From Streptomyces sp. ISL-43 (GTDB lineage: Bacteria > Actinomycetota > Actinomycetes > Streptomycetales > Streptomycetaceae), in assembly GCF_018614195.1 (NCBI RefSeq), contig NZ_JAGGOT010000022.1, forward strand, positions 1 through 64,000: 64,000 nt of DNA, given 5' to 3'. The position numbers and the translations under genes were made by a program. The notes beneath the pieces were generated by a model that searched no databases, was not told the origin of the DNA, and saw only the letters and a list, made by a program, of their open reading frames with translations. Below are positions 16,520 through 24,252 of the stretch, piece after piece; the stretch's first letter is position 1, and each line of letters starts with the position of its first letter.

Positions 16520-18175
16520 TCAGAAGAGCAGTTCCCCTGCCGGGTAGCCGGTGCCGGCCTTGACGGGAGCCGCGAATCCGCCCGTGCCGTTGCCCTTCAG
16601 CAGGAAGAGACCGCCCGCGGTGTCGCGGGCCAGCAGGTCCGCCTTGCCGTCGGAGTTCACATCGCCCGGGTGGGTCATCGCGTCATAGCCGGCGAGTCCG
16701 GAGGCGACCTTCAGCCGGGGGGCGTAGCCTCCGGACCCGTTGCCCTTGTACAGGTACAGGTCGCCGACGGAGTCCCTGCCCAGCAGATCCGTCTTGCCGT
16801 CGCCGGAGAAGTCCCCGGGCGAGAACAGCAGGTCGTAGATGTTCCAGCTGTTTCCGATCTTGACCGGGGCGGCGTAGGCGCTGCCCCCGCTGCCCGTGTG
16901 GAGCCACAGATCACCGCCGGCGTCACGCGTGATCAGGTCCGCCGTGCCGTCGCCCGAGAAGTCCCCGGGCGAGACGAGGAGGTCGTGTGGCGACCAGCCG
17001 GTGGCCGCCTGGACCCGGGTGGCTCCTGTGTACGCGTGGCTCGCGTCGGCCGGGTAGTGCCACAGCGTGCCGTTCCCGTCGAGGGCGGCGAGGGTGGTGG
17101 TGCCGGGCAGCCGGACCACCTCCTTCATGCCGCTCCAGCCGCTGCCGGTCTTGCACGCGGCGGCCAGGGTGCCGTCACCACGGGCGGTGTAGCGGAAGAG
17201 GGCGCCGGAGCTGTCGCGACGAAAGAGGGCACCGGTCGCGGGGGCGAACGTCGCGCAGTCGGCCCAGGAGGCGGCGCCGCGAACCATCCGGTGGTCCGAG
17301 ACCACGGAATCCGGCGGGAGTACATCGCCCACGGGGGACTGGAAGTGCTTGGAGCTGAAGAAGAGGTAGTCGAGCTTCTTGTCCTCGCGGGTGGGCTCGC
17401 CCGAACGGCAACGCGGGTCCGTGCCCACCGCGCAGGCCGCCGGGTCGAAGAACTCGGTGTCGGTCTCGTCGGCCTCGATGAAGGTGCCGTGGGCGCCGTC
17501 GTCGACGCCCGGGTCGTAGAACTCGCTCAGCGGTGCCGTGCGGGGGCCCGCGTTGAAGTCGCCGCCCAGCACCACCGGTATGCCCTGGTCCTGCCAGGTC
17601 TTGGCCTGCGCCGCGAGCTTCTTCGCCTCCAGCAGGCGTATGGACGGATCCCTCCAGTACAGGTGCACCGAGCAAGCCCAGTTCACCCGGTTCTGTATGT
17701 AGTTCCTGACGCACGGGACCTTGACCGGCTCGACCTCGCCGCCCACGGTCAGGTCCAGTTCCAGGGTCTCGGTGACCGGGCCCCGGACGAAGACCGCGTT
17801 GCCGTAGTCGGCGCCTGCGCAGGAGGGGTCGGCGCCGGTGAGGGTCGCGCTGTACATGCCTTTGAATCCGAGCGGCCCCAGCCTCGCGAGGATCTTGTCG
17901 TACTGCGGGCGGCAGACCTCCTGGAGGAAGATCTGGTCGGCGTTCCAGGTGGAGACGGACGCCTGGGCGACGACAGTGTCGATCCGCTTCTCGTCGTCGT
18001 ACCCCTCCAGTTGGTCGCCGCATTCGTGGCCGCAGATGTTGTAGCTGACGAACCGCAGGGGCGGTGCGGTGGAGGCGGTGACCGTGTCGGCGTGGGCCGG
18101 GAGTGCCAGGGCCACGGCGCCGGCCAGGGCGAGGGCCGCCGAACCGGCGGCGGCCCGGAGGGTCTTGTGACGCAT
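16520..18175 (-). CDS. Secreted endonuclease/exonuclease/phosphatase-fold enzyme with FG-GAP repeats
   Basis: A 551-residue exported protein starting at the ATG at 18175 (MRHKTLRAAAG), with a Sec signal peptide cleaved near PAHADT. Residues about 40-320 form an EEP-fold metal-dependent phosphoesterase: LRFVSYNICG, QIFLQEVC, VVLGGDFNAG, LDYLFFSS and SDHRMV carry the Asn, Glu, Asp/Asn and His residues of this fold. The last 200 residues are FG-GAP/VCBS repeats with calcium-type loops (DFSGDGTADLI, DFSGDGKTDLL, DVNSDGKADLL). Substrate could be nucleic acid or a phospholipid. Extra cysteines in GHECGD and elsewhere suggest extracellular disulfides. Confidence 0.88.
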   Translation of the reverse strand: MRHKTLRAAAGSAALALAGAVALALPAHADTVTASTAPPLRFVSYNICGHECGDQLEGYDDEKRIDTVVAQASVSTWNADQIFLQEVCRPQYDKILARLGPLGFKGMYSATLTGADPSCAGADYGNAVFVRGPVTETLELDLTVGGEVEPVKVPCVRNYIQNRVNWACSVHLYWRDPSIRLLEAKKLAAQAKTWQDQGIPVVLGGDFNAGPRTAPLSEFYDPGVDDGAHGTFIEADETDTEFFDPAACAVGTDPRCRSGEPTREDKKLDYLFFSSKHFQSPVGDVLPPDSVVSDHRMVRGAASWADCATFAPATGALFRRDSSGALFRYTARGDGTLAAACKTGSGWSGMKEVVRLPGTTTLAALDGNGTLWHYPADASHAYTGATRVQAATGWSPHDLLVSPGDFSGDGTADLITRDAGGDLWLHTGSGGSAYAAPVKIGNSWNIYDLLFSPGDFSGDGKTDLLGRDSVGDLYLYKGNGSGGYAPRLKVASGLAGYDAMTHPGDVNSDGKADLLARDTAGGLFLLKGNGTGGFAAPVKAGTGYPAGELLF

Positions 18176-18274
18176 GACGGGACTCCAGTGGTGCGAGAAC
18201 TGTGGGGACGGCCAGGGTAGGTGTGTCCGGAGACCGGCCGAAGGGCCGGGGGGCACCCCTGTCCGGTGGGTCGG

Positions 18275-18415
18275 CTACCAGTTGGTGCCGATGCCGCCCT
18301 TGCCGTCGCCCGTCACGTCCGCGACGCCCGCCAGGTCGTGCGTGCCGTCCCCGTTGGAGCCGAACCGGCCGGCCGACGTGGGAGGTTTCTCGACCACGTC
18401 GGCCAGGAGGGCGGG
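18275..18415 (-). pseudogene. Remnant of an FG-GAP/VCBS repeat C-terminus
   Basis: Reading the minus strand down from 18415 to the TAG at 18275-18277 gives about 46 codons without a start. They include GSNGDGTHDLAG and ADVTGDGKGGIGTNW, the calcium-loop signature of an FG-GAP repeat ending in an exact C-terminus. It lies immediately after, and in the same frame as, the stop codon of the epoxide-hydrolase-like gene. It is most simply the tail of a lost exported protein related to the one at 16520-18175. Confidence 0.5.
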
Positions 18416-19549
18416 TCAGGCGAAGAAGGCGCGGACTTCGGTGATGAAGGTCTGCGGCTGTTCCAGGGCCAGGAAGTTGCCGCCGTGCTCCAGCTCGGTC
18501 CAGTGGGTGATGTTGTGGTCGCGCTCGGCGAAGCGACGGATGGCGATGTCGGTGGGGAGGGCCACGGCGACGCCGGTCGGGACGGTGCCGCGCGGCTTGG
18601 GGGCCCAGGCGCTCGGGTCGTGGCCCGACTCGTAGTAGAGGTTCGCCGAGGAGCCGGCCGTGCCGGTGAACCAGTAGACGCTGATGTTGGTCAGCAGGCG
18701 GTCGCGGCCCACGGCGTCCTCGGGGAGCTCGGCGGCGGGGTCCGTCCACTCCTTGAACTTCTCGGCGATCCAGGCGAGCTGGCCGACGGGCGAGTCGTGC
18801 AGGCCGTGGGCGAGGGTCTGCGGGCGGGTCGACTGGATGGCGACGAAGCCCATCTTGTCCTGCTGGAAGTCCTCCAGCCGGGCGAGGCGCTCCTGCTCCG
18901 AGGCGGTCAGCCCGTCGAGTTCGGCGGGGTCCCCGGAGGGGAAGGTGACCAGGCCGTTGACGTGGACGCCGGTGACCCGGCCGGGGGCCTGGCGTCCCAT
19001 CTCCGCGGCGATCCAGGCGCCGCCGCCCGTTCCCTGGACTCCGTAGGAGGCGTACCCGAGGCGGTCCATCAGCTCGACGAACGCGCCCGCGATGCGGCCG
19101 GTGTTCCAGCCGGCCTCGCCGAGCGGGCCGGAGAAGCCGGTGCCGGGCGTGGAGGTCACGATGACGTGGAAGTCCTCCGCCAGCGGCCGGATGACGTCGA
19201 TGAACTGCACGAACGAGCAAGGCCAGTCGTGCAGGAGGAGCAGCGGGAGGGCCGCCGGGTTCTGCGAGCGGACGTGGAGGAAGTGGATGTTCTGGTGGTC
19301 GATCTCGGTCGTGAACTGGGGGAACTCGTTGAGCTCTGCCTCCGCCTTGCGCCAGTCGTAGCCGTCGGCCCAGTACGCGGCGAGGGCCTTGAGGTAGTCG
19401 GTGGGCACGCCCCGGCTCCAGCCGGCGCCGGGGATCCCGCGGCTCCAGCGGGTGCGGGCCAGGCGGTCGCGCAGGTCGTCGAGTTCGTCCTGCGGGACGT
19501 CGATGCGGAAGGGGTGGATCCGGGCGTCGGTGTTGCTGCTGCTCTCCAT
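18416..19549 (-). CDS. Epoxide-hydrolase-family protein lacking the catalytic Asp and His
   Basis: A 377-residue protein with the epoxide hydrolase N-terminal domain (FRIDVPQDELDDLRDRLARTRW) and an alpha/beta-hydrolase core typical of microsomal-type epoxide hydrolases. The oxyanion motif HGWPGS is HDWPCS here. The nucleophile elbow, normally QGGDWG, reads QGTGGG at 172-177, so Asp is replaced by Gly175. The catalytic His, normally in GGHFAALEQP, is Asn358 (GGNFLALEQP). The ring-opening Tyr region YWFTGT is kept. By family logic it cannot form the usual alkyl-enzyme ester. It may be a binding protein or do other chemistry. It is divergent from a WYL regulator. Confidence 0.85.
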   Translation of the reverse strand: MESSSNTDARIHPFRIDVPQDELDDLRDRLARTRWSRGIPGAGWSRGVPTDYLKALAAYWADGYDWRKAEAELNEFPQFTTEIDHQNIHFLHVRSQNPAALPLLLLHDWPCSFVQFIDVIRPLAEDFHVIVTSTPGTGFSGPLGEAGWNTGRIAGAFVELMDRLGYASYGVQGTGGGAWIAAEMGRQAPGRVTGVHVNGLVTFPSGDPAELDGLTASEQERLARLEDFQQDKMGFVAIQSTRPQTLAHGLHDSPVGQLAWIAEKFKEWTDPAAELPEDAVGRDRLLTNISVYWFTGTAGSSANLYYESGHDPSAWAPKPRGTVPTGVAVALPTDIAIRRFAERDHNITHWTELEHGGNFLALEQPQTFITEVRAFFA

Positions 19550-19571
19550 GGGTAGGACGATATTCTCGATA

Positions 19572-19590
19572 TAGGAACGATTTCTTCCTA
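19572..19590. promoter_or_regulatory. Inverted repeat in the WYL regulator promoter region
   Basis: TAGGAA at 19572-19577 and TTCCTA at 19585-19590 form perfect 6-bp arms around 7 bases in the 66-base gap between divergent genes. A CGATAT direct repeat (19558 and 19567) precedes it. The gap is AT-rich. It is a plausible operator or promoter for the adjacent regulator. Confidence 0.45.
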
Positions 19591-19615
19591 ATGACAGAGC
19601 GGGCTGAGTTTTGTG

Positions 19616-20584
19616 ATGGATACTTCCGCGCGGTTGCTGCGCCTGCTCTCGCTGTTGCAGACCCCGAGGGCCTGGCCTGGGTCCGAACTGGCCGAGCGGC
19701 TCGGGGTGAGCGGCCGTACCGTGCGCAACGACATCGACCGGCTGCGCGAACTCGGCTACCCCGTGGACGCCACGCGCGGAACCACCGGCGGCTACCGGCT
19801 GGGCGCGGGCGCCGCGATGCCGCCGCTGCTCCTCGACGACGAGGAGGCGGTCGCGGTGACGGTCGCGTTGCGTACGGCGGCGCAGGGCTCGGTCCCCGGC
19901 ACCGAGGAGACCTCGCTGCGGGCGCTGGGCAAGCTGGAGCAGGTGCTGCCCTCGCGGTTGCGCCGGCGGGTGCGGGCGCTGGCCGCGTACACCGTGGCGG
20001 TGCCGGCGGACCGCCCGGTGCCGGTCGTCTCCGCGGACGTGCTGACCACGCTGGTCTCCGCCTGCCGCGACCGGGAACGGCTGCGCTTCGACTACCTGGA
20101 CCACGCGGGCTCACCCACCCGACGCACCGTGGAGCCGTACCGCGCGGTGAACTGGGGGCGGCGCTGGTACCTGGTGGCGTGGGACGTCGAGCGGGAGGAC
20201 TGGCGGACCTTCCGGGTCGACCGGATCCGGCCCCGCACCCCGGCCGGACCGCGCTTCCCCCCACGCGAGCCGCCCGGCGGCGACCTCGCGGCGTACGTCT
20301 CCCGGCGGGTGTCGGGGGCGGCTTGGCGCCACCACGCGCGGGTGACCGTGCACGCGCCCGCGGCGGCGGTGATCGAGCGGATCAACCCGGCGGTCGGCAC
20401 GGTCGAGGCGCTCGACGCCGATACCTGCGTGCTGGTCACCGGCGGCGACACCGTGCAGACCATCGCCGTGCACCTGGGCATGCTCGACTGCGACTTCGAG
20501 GTCACCGAGCCGGCGGAACTGGTCGACCACCTGCGCCGGCTGGCGGGCCGTTACGCCCGCTCCACCCCTCCGCCGGCCGGCTGA
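19616..20584 (+). CDS. WYL-domain transcriptional regulator (DeoR/HTH_11 type)
   Basis: A 322-residue regulator. The N-terminal winged helix (ARLLRLLSLLQTPRAW, then LAERLGVSGRTVRNDIDRLRELGYPV) is the HTH_11 type, followed by the usual GTTGGYRLG wing. The WYL domain begins around residue 140 and contains RTVEPYRAVNWGRRWYLVAWD, with the WYL tripeptide as WYL itself. A C-terminal WCX-like region ends in VTEPAELVDHLRRL. WYL domains bind small ligands or nucleotides. Being divergent from the epoxide-hydrolase-like gene, it most likely controls that gene. Its 3' end overlaps the convergent amidotransferase-like gene by 34 bases. Confidence 0.9.
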   Translation: MDTSARLLRLLSLLQTPRAWPGSELAERLGVSGRTVRNDIDRLRELGYPVDATRGTTGGYRLGAGAAMPPLLLDDEEAVAVTVALRTAAQGSVPGTEETSLRALGKLEQVLPSRLRRRVRALAAYTVAVPADRPVPVVSADVLTTLVSACRDRERLRFDYLDHAGSPTRRTVEPYRAVNWGRRWYLVAWDVEREDWRTFRVDRIRPRTPAGPRFPPREPPGGDLAAYVSRRVSGAAWRHHARVTVHAPAAAVIERINPAVGTVEALDADTCVLVTGGDTVQTIAVHLGMLDCDFEVTEPAELVDHLRRLAGRYARSTPPPAG

Positions 20585-21354
20585 GCGGAAACCGCGTGGC
20601 CGTCGGGCCGGCCCGGCGCGCATCTTCCGCTGAGGGGCGCCGGGCCGCCGGTGGCCGCGGTGGCCAGGGCTTCGGACAGGCGGAAGTCGTCGGTGGCCTC
20701 CGGATGCCATTGGACGCCCAGGACGAAGGGGGCGCCCGGTAGTTCCACCGCCTCGATCGTGCCGTCCTCCGCGTGGGCGCAGGCGCGTAGGGCCGCGCCC
20801 GGATCGGCCACGGCCTGGTGGTGGTAGGTGGCCACCTCGACCGGCTCCGGGTGGAACGTCGCGAGCAGGGTGCCCGCCGCCGGGTGCACGGTGTGGCGGC
20901 CGAAGGCGCCCGGCCGGCCGGAGTGGCCGTCGTGGCCCACCCGGTCCGGCACGTGCTGCTCCAGGGTTCCGCCGAGGGCGACGGCGAGCAGCTGGGCACC
21001 CCGGCAGATGCCCAGCAGGGGGATGCCCCGTTCCAGCGCGGCTGTGATCAGGGCGAGTTCCCAGTCGTCCCGGCCGGGGGACGGCGGGCCGCTGCGGGGG
21101 CCGCGGGCGGCTCCGTAGCGGGCGGGGTCGACGTCCGGGCCGCCGGGGACGACCAGGGCGTCGATCCGGGCGACGGCCGCGGCGGCCAGGGCCGGGTCGG
21201 CCGGCGGGAGCAGCCCGACGAGGCCTCCGCCCTCGCGCAGCCAGTGGGTGTAGCCGTGCGGGACGAGGTCGGCCGGCAGGTCCCAGGCGCCCCATCGGGC
21301 CTGCTCCCGGTAGGTGCTGACGCCGATCAGCGGCCGGCGCGTCGAGGCGCTCAC
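20551..21354 (-). CDS. Gamma-glutamyl-gamma-aminobutyrate hydrolase-like class I amidotransferase
   Basis: A 267-residue PuuD/peptidase C26-type protein. The catalytic Cys117 sits in the nucleophile elbow GICRGAQ, and His217/Glu219 are in VQWHPE, completing the class I glutamine amidotransferase triad. The N-terminal IGVSTYRE and VVPGGPDVDP blocks are typical of the family, which hydrolyses gamma-glutamyl amide bonds. It is the last gene of the long minus-strand unit. In an ATP-grasp-rich setting, removal of a gamma-glutamyl protecting group from an intermediate is an attractive role, as in butirosin and polyamine pathways, but that is inference. Confidence 0.88.
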   Translation of the reverse strand: MSASTRRPLIGVSTYREQARWGAWDLPADLVPHGYTHWLREGGGLVGLLPPADPALAAAAVARIDALVVPGGPDVDPARYGAARGPRSGPPSPGRDDWELALITAALERGIPLLGICRGAQLLAVALGGTLEQHVPDRVGHDGHSGRPGAFGRHTVHPAAGTLLATFHPEPVEVATYHHQAVADPGAALRACAHAEDGTIEAVELPGAPFVLGVQWHPEATDDFRLSEALATAATGGPAPLSGRCAPGRPDGHAVSAQPAGGGVERA

Positions 21355-21418
21355 CGTGGCCCGCAGGCGGTCGGCGGCGCGTTCGGGACGGGCGCCCGGG
21401 CCCCGCGGTCGGCGCCGG

Positions 21419-22360
21419 TCACGGCGTGCGGCAGGCGTACAGGAACCGCATGTAGTACAGCTCCTCGGGCGTCCAGGTCTGCGGGTCGCACATCCGCTTC
21501 TTGCGTTCGGGTGTCAGCCGGACCAGGGCGCCCTTGCTGTGGCGGAAGCCGCGTACCTCGAAGAGGGTCAGGCCGGCGTCCTCGATGATCTCGAAGATCT
21601 CCTCGTATCCGGTGTCGACGAGGTAGTCCGGGGTGTGGAGTTCGAGGAAGAGGTGCTGGACCGAGCGGGCCAGGGTGTCGCGCATGCCGCGCAGGACCAG
21701 GCCCTCGCCGCCGTGCACGTCGATCTTGGCGACGGTCGGCGACCAGTCGGCGCGCAGGGCCCAGGTGTCCAGGTCGATGCCCGGCACGCTGTGTGACTCG
21801 TCCACGGCCGTCTTCTTGCGGCGCTTGACCTGCCAGGTCCGTCCCGGTACGGCGAGCAGGCCGGCCGCCGGGGCGTTGTGGCCGGCGACGATCCGGCGTT
21901 CGAAGCCGGTGGCGGAGAGCCGGTCGCGGACGCGCGAGGGCAGGTTGCGCAGCGAGGACAGGTAGTCGCGGCGCCAGTTGGACCATTCCCCGTCGGGTTC
22001 GACGGTGCGGCCGTGGAAGGAGACGTCGCCCTCCTTGTCGGTCAGTGCCACCTGGGCCACCCGCACGTCGACGCCGTTGCGGGCGATGTTGCGGTGCATC
22101 ACGTCGACGTAGGTCGGCTCGGGTTCGAAGGCGACGACGCTCAGGCCCGGTACGTGGCGGGCGGCCCAGCAGGCGAAGAAGCCGTACAGGGCTCCGATGT
22201 CGGCGAACTTCGCGCCCGGTTCGCGCAGGGCCGAGGACAGGAGCGAGGCGACGACCGGCTCGTAGGCCTGGCCGGGGACGCAGTCCCGTACGACGCTGAA
22301 CTCGGGGTCTTCGAAGAGGAACTGGGTTCCCTCGGTGTAATAGGTACTGATCGTGCTCAT
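21419..22360 (-). CDS. FkbM-family methyltransferase
   Basis: A 313-residue SAM-dependent methyltransferase. The SAM-binding motif I is FADIGALYGFFACWAAR (about residues 52-68), with motif post-I in VVAFEPEPTYVDVMHRNI. The FkbM hallmark late block is present: VAKIDVHGGEGLVLRGM followed by LFLELHTPDYL. A basic insert (VKRRKKTAVDESH) precedes the second half. FkbM enzymes mostly O-methylate sugars or hydroxyls of natural products. It follows the CmoA-like methyltransferase by 15 bases and belongs to the minus-strand unit. Confidence 0.85.
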   Translation of the reverse strand: MSTISTYYTEGTQFLFEDPEFSVVRDCVPGQAYEPVVASLLSSALREPGAKFADIGALYGFFACWAARHVPGLSVVAFEPEPTYVDVMHRNIARNGVDVRVAQVALTDKEGDVSFHGRTVEPDGEWSNWRRDYLSSLRNLPSRVRDRLSATGFERRIVAGHNAPAAGLLAVPGRTWQVKRRKKTAVDESHSVPGIDLDTWALRADWSPTVAKIDVHGGEGLVLRGMRDTLARSVQHLFLELHTPDYLVDTGYEEIFEIIEDAGLTLFEVRGFRHSKGALVRLTPERKKRMCDPQTWTPEELYYMRFLYACRTP

Positions 22361-22375
22361 GGTGGCCCGAGCCCC

Positions 22376-23212
22376 TTACTTGATAGCGAGAATGCCTTCG
22401 AAGGACAGGTACTTCTGGATGGTGACGATGCTGCTGAAGCCGGCTCCGCGCAGCAGGTCGTAGGTGGCTTCGGTGGGCTGCGGGGCCATCACCGAGCGGA
22501 GGCTGCGCGCCTTGTTGTAGATCTCGTCGGCGCCGAACCCGTTGTCGAATTTGAACTCGAGGTAGAGCTGCTGGACCATGTCCTGGAGCCGGGAGTCCGG
22601 GTAGAGGACCTTCTCGAAGAGGAGCAGGGCGCCGCCTTCGACCAGGCCGTCGCAGATCCGCTCCAGTACCGCCTTGCGCTGGTGGGGCGGCGCGAACTGC
22701 AGCGTGTAGTACATGATCACGGCGTTGGCGCCGGAGTAGTCCGTGGTGAGCGCGTCTCCCTGGGTGATCGTCACGTTCTCCAGGTGCGCGCAGTTGGCGC
22801 GTGCGGCGCGGACCATGTCGGCTTCGATGTCGATGCCGACCAGGGTGATGTCCTTGCTGGTGGGCTTCTCCGCGATGCCCACGAGCAGGGTGCCGGTGGA
22901 GCAGCCGACGTCGATGATCGTGCCGCCCGGCCGGGAGAAGAACTCGACGCACTTGCGGATGAGTTCGTGTCCGTGCAGGTAGAGCGGGACGCTCTTGTTG
23001 ACGTGTGCGTCGAAGCGGCTGGGGGTGTCCCCGGCGAAGCTCCAGCGGGTGTCGGTGGCGACGATGTCGTCGCCCACGGTGATCTGGCCGCCGGGGGCGC
23101 CGCCCGTCCGCGCGGCGGGGAACACCGTCTGCGGGGGTACGGCGCCGAGGGCCGGTGCGGGGATGTCCGCCGGGGCGAGGGTGGCGGCTGCCGAGGTCGT
23201 TTTCGTGCTCAT
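22376..23212 (-). CDS. Class I methyltransferase of the CmoA-like type
   Basis: A 278-residue protein with an extended Ala/Pro-rich N-terminus of about 60 residues, then a Rossmann methyltransferase domain. The segment FDAHVNKSVPLYLHGHELI matches the start of CmoA (carboxy-SAM synthase) proteins. SAM motif I is DVGCSTGT at 101-108, and VGIDIEADMVRAAR is the acidic loop. The C-terminal part (LEFKFDNGFGADEIYNKARSLRSVM) also follows CmoA architecture. It could make or use carboxy-SAM, or be an ordinary methyltransferase. A genome's true CmoA would normally sit beside CmoB, which is absent, so a biosynthetic role is more likely. Confidence 0.75.
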   Translation of the reverse strand: MSTKTTSAAATLAPADIPAPALGAVPPQTVFPAARTGGAPGGQITVGDDIVATDTRWSFAGDTPSRFDAHVNKSVPLYLHGHELIRKCVEFFSRPGGTIIDVGCSTGTLLVGIAEKPTSKDITLVGIDIEADMVRAARANCAHLENVTITQGDALTTDYSGANAVIMYYTLQFAPPHQRKAVLERICDGLVEGGALLLFEKVLYPDSRLQDMVQQLYLEFKFDNGFGADEIYNKARSLRSVMAPQPTEATYDLLRGAGFSSIVTIQKYLSFEGILAIK

Positions 23213-23242
23213 CTGCTTCTTCTCATCCTTCGGGGCCGGTAC

Positions 23243-24244
23243 TTAGAGGGGCGCGGGGAGGGGGGAGGCGAGAGGGACGATGTGCGGGCCGGCGAACGGA
23301 GCCGCGAGCGGCCGGAGGGCGGCCGCGGAGCCGGGCAGGAGCAGCCCGGCCTCCTCGAAGGCGTCGCGGCCCTCGGCGCTGTCCAGGACGCCGGTGTTCT
23401 GCATCAGGCGCAGGGTGTGCCGGGCGGTCTGGCGGGTGTTCGCCGACACCTCGTCGGGGGCGTAGCAGTCGCGGATCACGTCCTCGGCGGTGTCCCGGGG
23501 CAGGCCCGCGTCGGCCAGGGCGGCGCGCGAGGTGGCCAGGTCGGGGGCGAGGCAGGCGTTGATCAGTCCGGGCAGGTCGCGGGCGGCGATCAGCCGGGTG
23601 GAGGGGTCGATCGAGGTCCACACCTCGGGGAAGAACCGGGAGAAGAACGCGTGGTGGTAGCGCTCGTCGTAGGCGTGGTCGGCCGCGAGGGCGCGGATGG
23701 TGGGGTGGACGGAGTCGTCGGCGGGGAGCTGGTCGAGGATGGAGGTCACCATCGTCTCGAAGACGCATGCCTGGAGCAGGTGGCGGACGGAGTCGTAGCC
23801 GGCCGTCGGGTTGCGGACGGGCACGTCGAGGCGGTCCAGGACGGGGTCGAAGTCGTAGGCGACGGGGGTGACTCCGGTGGCGTCGACGACCTGGCGCAGC
23901 ATGTTCATGCTGGCGAGGGCGTGGAACCCCTCGTCGGTGAGGATCTTGAGCGCGTCCTCCCGGGTCTGTGCGCTCAGGTCCATCGCCACGTCCCCGGTGG
24001 CCATCCGGGTCAGTGCGCGGTTGACCACCCTGGTCTCCAGGTTCACCGTGTACCGCAGGTAGCGGTAGAGGTGCTGGGTCAGGATCCGGGACCGCACGCG
24101 CGGGTCGAGGGCGAGGACCGCCGGATGGTTCATCTCGGGGACGGCGGCGGCCGAGAACGGCAGGTGTCCCGGGAGCGAGGCGTCGAATACGCGGGGCGGC
24201 TGCGTGCGCACGCCGGACTTCGCGTACCAGTCGTCAAAGAGCAT
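23243..24244 (-). CDS. AurF-like non-heme diiron oxygenase
   Basis: A 333-residue helical protein of the AurF (p-aminobenzoate N-oxygenase) family. The full diiron ligand set can be read: Glu70 in NLETRVVNR, Glu105 and His108 in DEGFH, Glu163 in FETM, and His190, Glu194 and His197 in HAYDERYH. Known members oxidise aryl- or alkyl-amines to nitro or hydroxylamino groups, or hydroxylate carbon. I start it at the ATG at 24244 (MLFDDWYAKSG); a longer frame upstream is unsupported because it overlaps the MFS gene. The C-terminal 40 residues are Ala/Pro-rich. It is probably an oxidative tailoring step of the cluster. Confidence 0.85.
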   Translation of the reverse strand: MLFDDWYAKSGVRTQPPRVFDASLPGHLPFSAAAVPEMNHPAVLALDPRVRSRILTQHLYRYLRYTVNLETRVVNRALTRMATGDVAMDLSAQTREDALKILTDEGFHALASMNMLRQVVDATGVTPVAYDFDPVLDRLDVPVRNPTAGYDSVRHLLQACVFETMVTSILDQLPADDSVHPTIRALAADHAYDERYHHAFFSRFFPEVWTSIDPSTRLIAARDLPGLINACLAPDLATSRAALADAGLPRDTAEDVIRDCYAPDEVSANTRQTARHTLRLMQNTGVLDSAEGRDAFEEAGLLLPGSAAALRPLAAPFAGPHIVPLASPLPAPL

Positions 24245-24252
24245 GGGGATCG

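Noticed and set aside
17175..20264. A 1,029-codon open frame on the minus strand
   Set aside because: It is an Arg/Pro/Gly-rich shadow of the FG-GAP phosphoesterase, epoxide-hydrolase-like and WYL genes in another frame; its translation matches no family while the alternative frames do.
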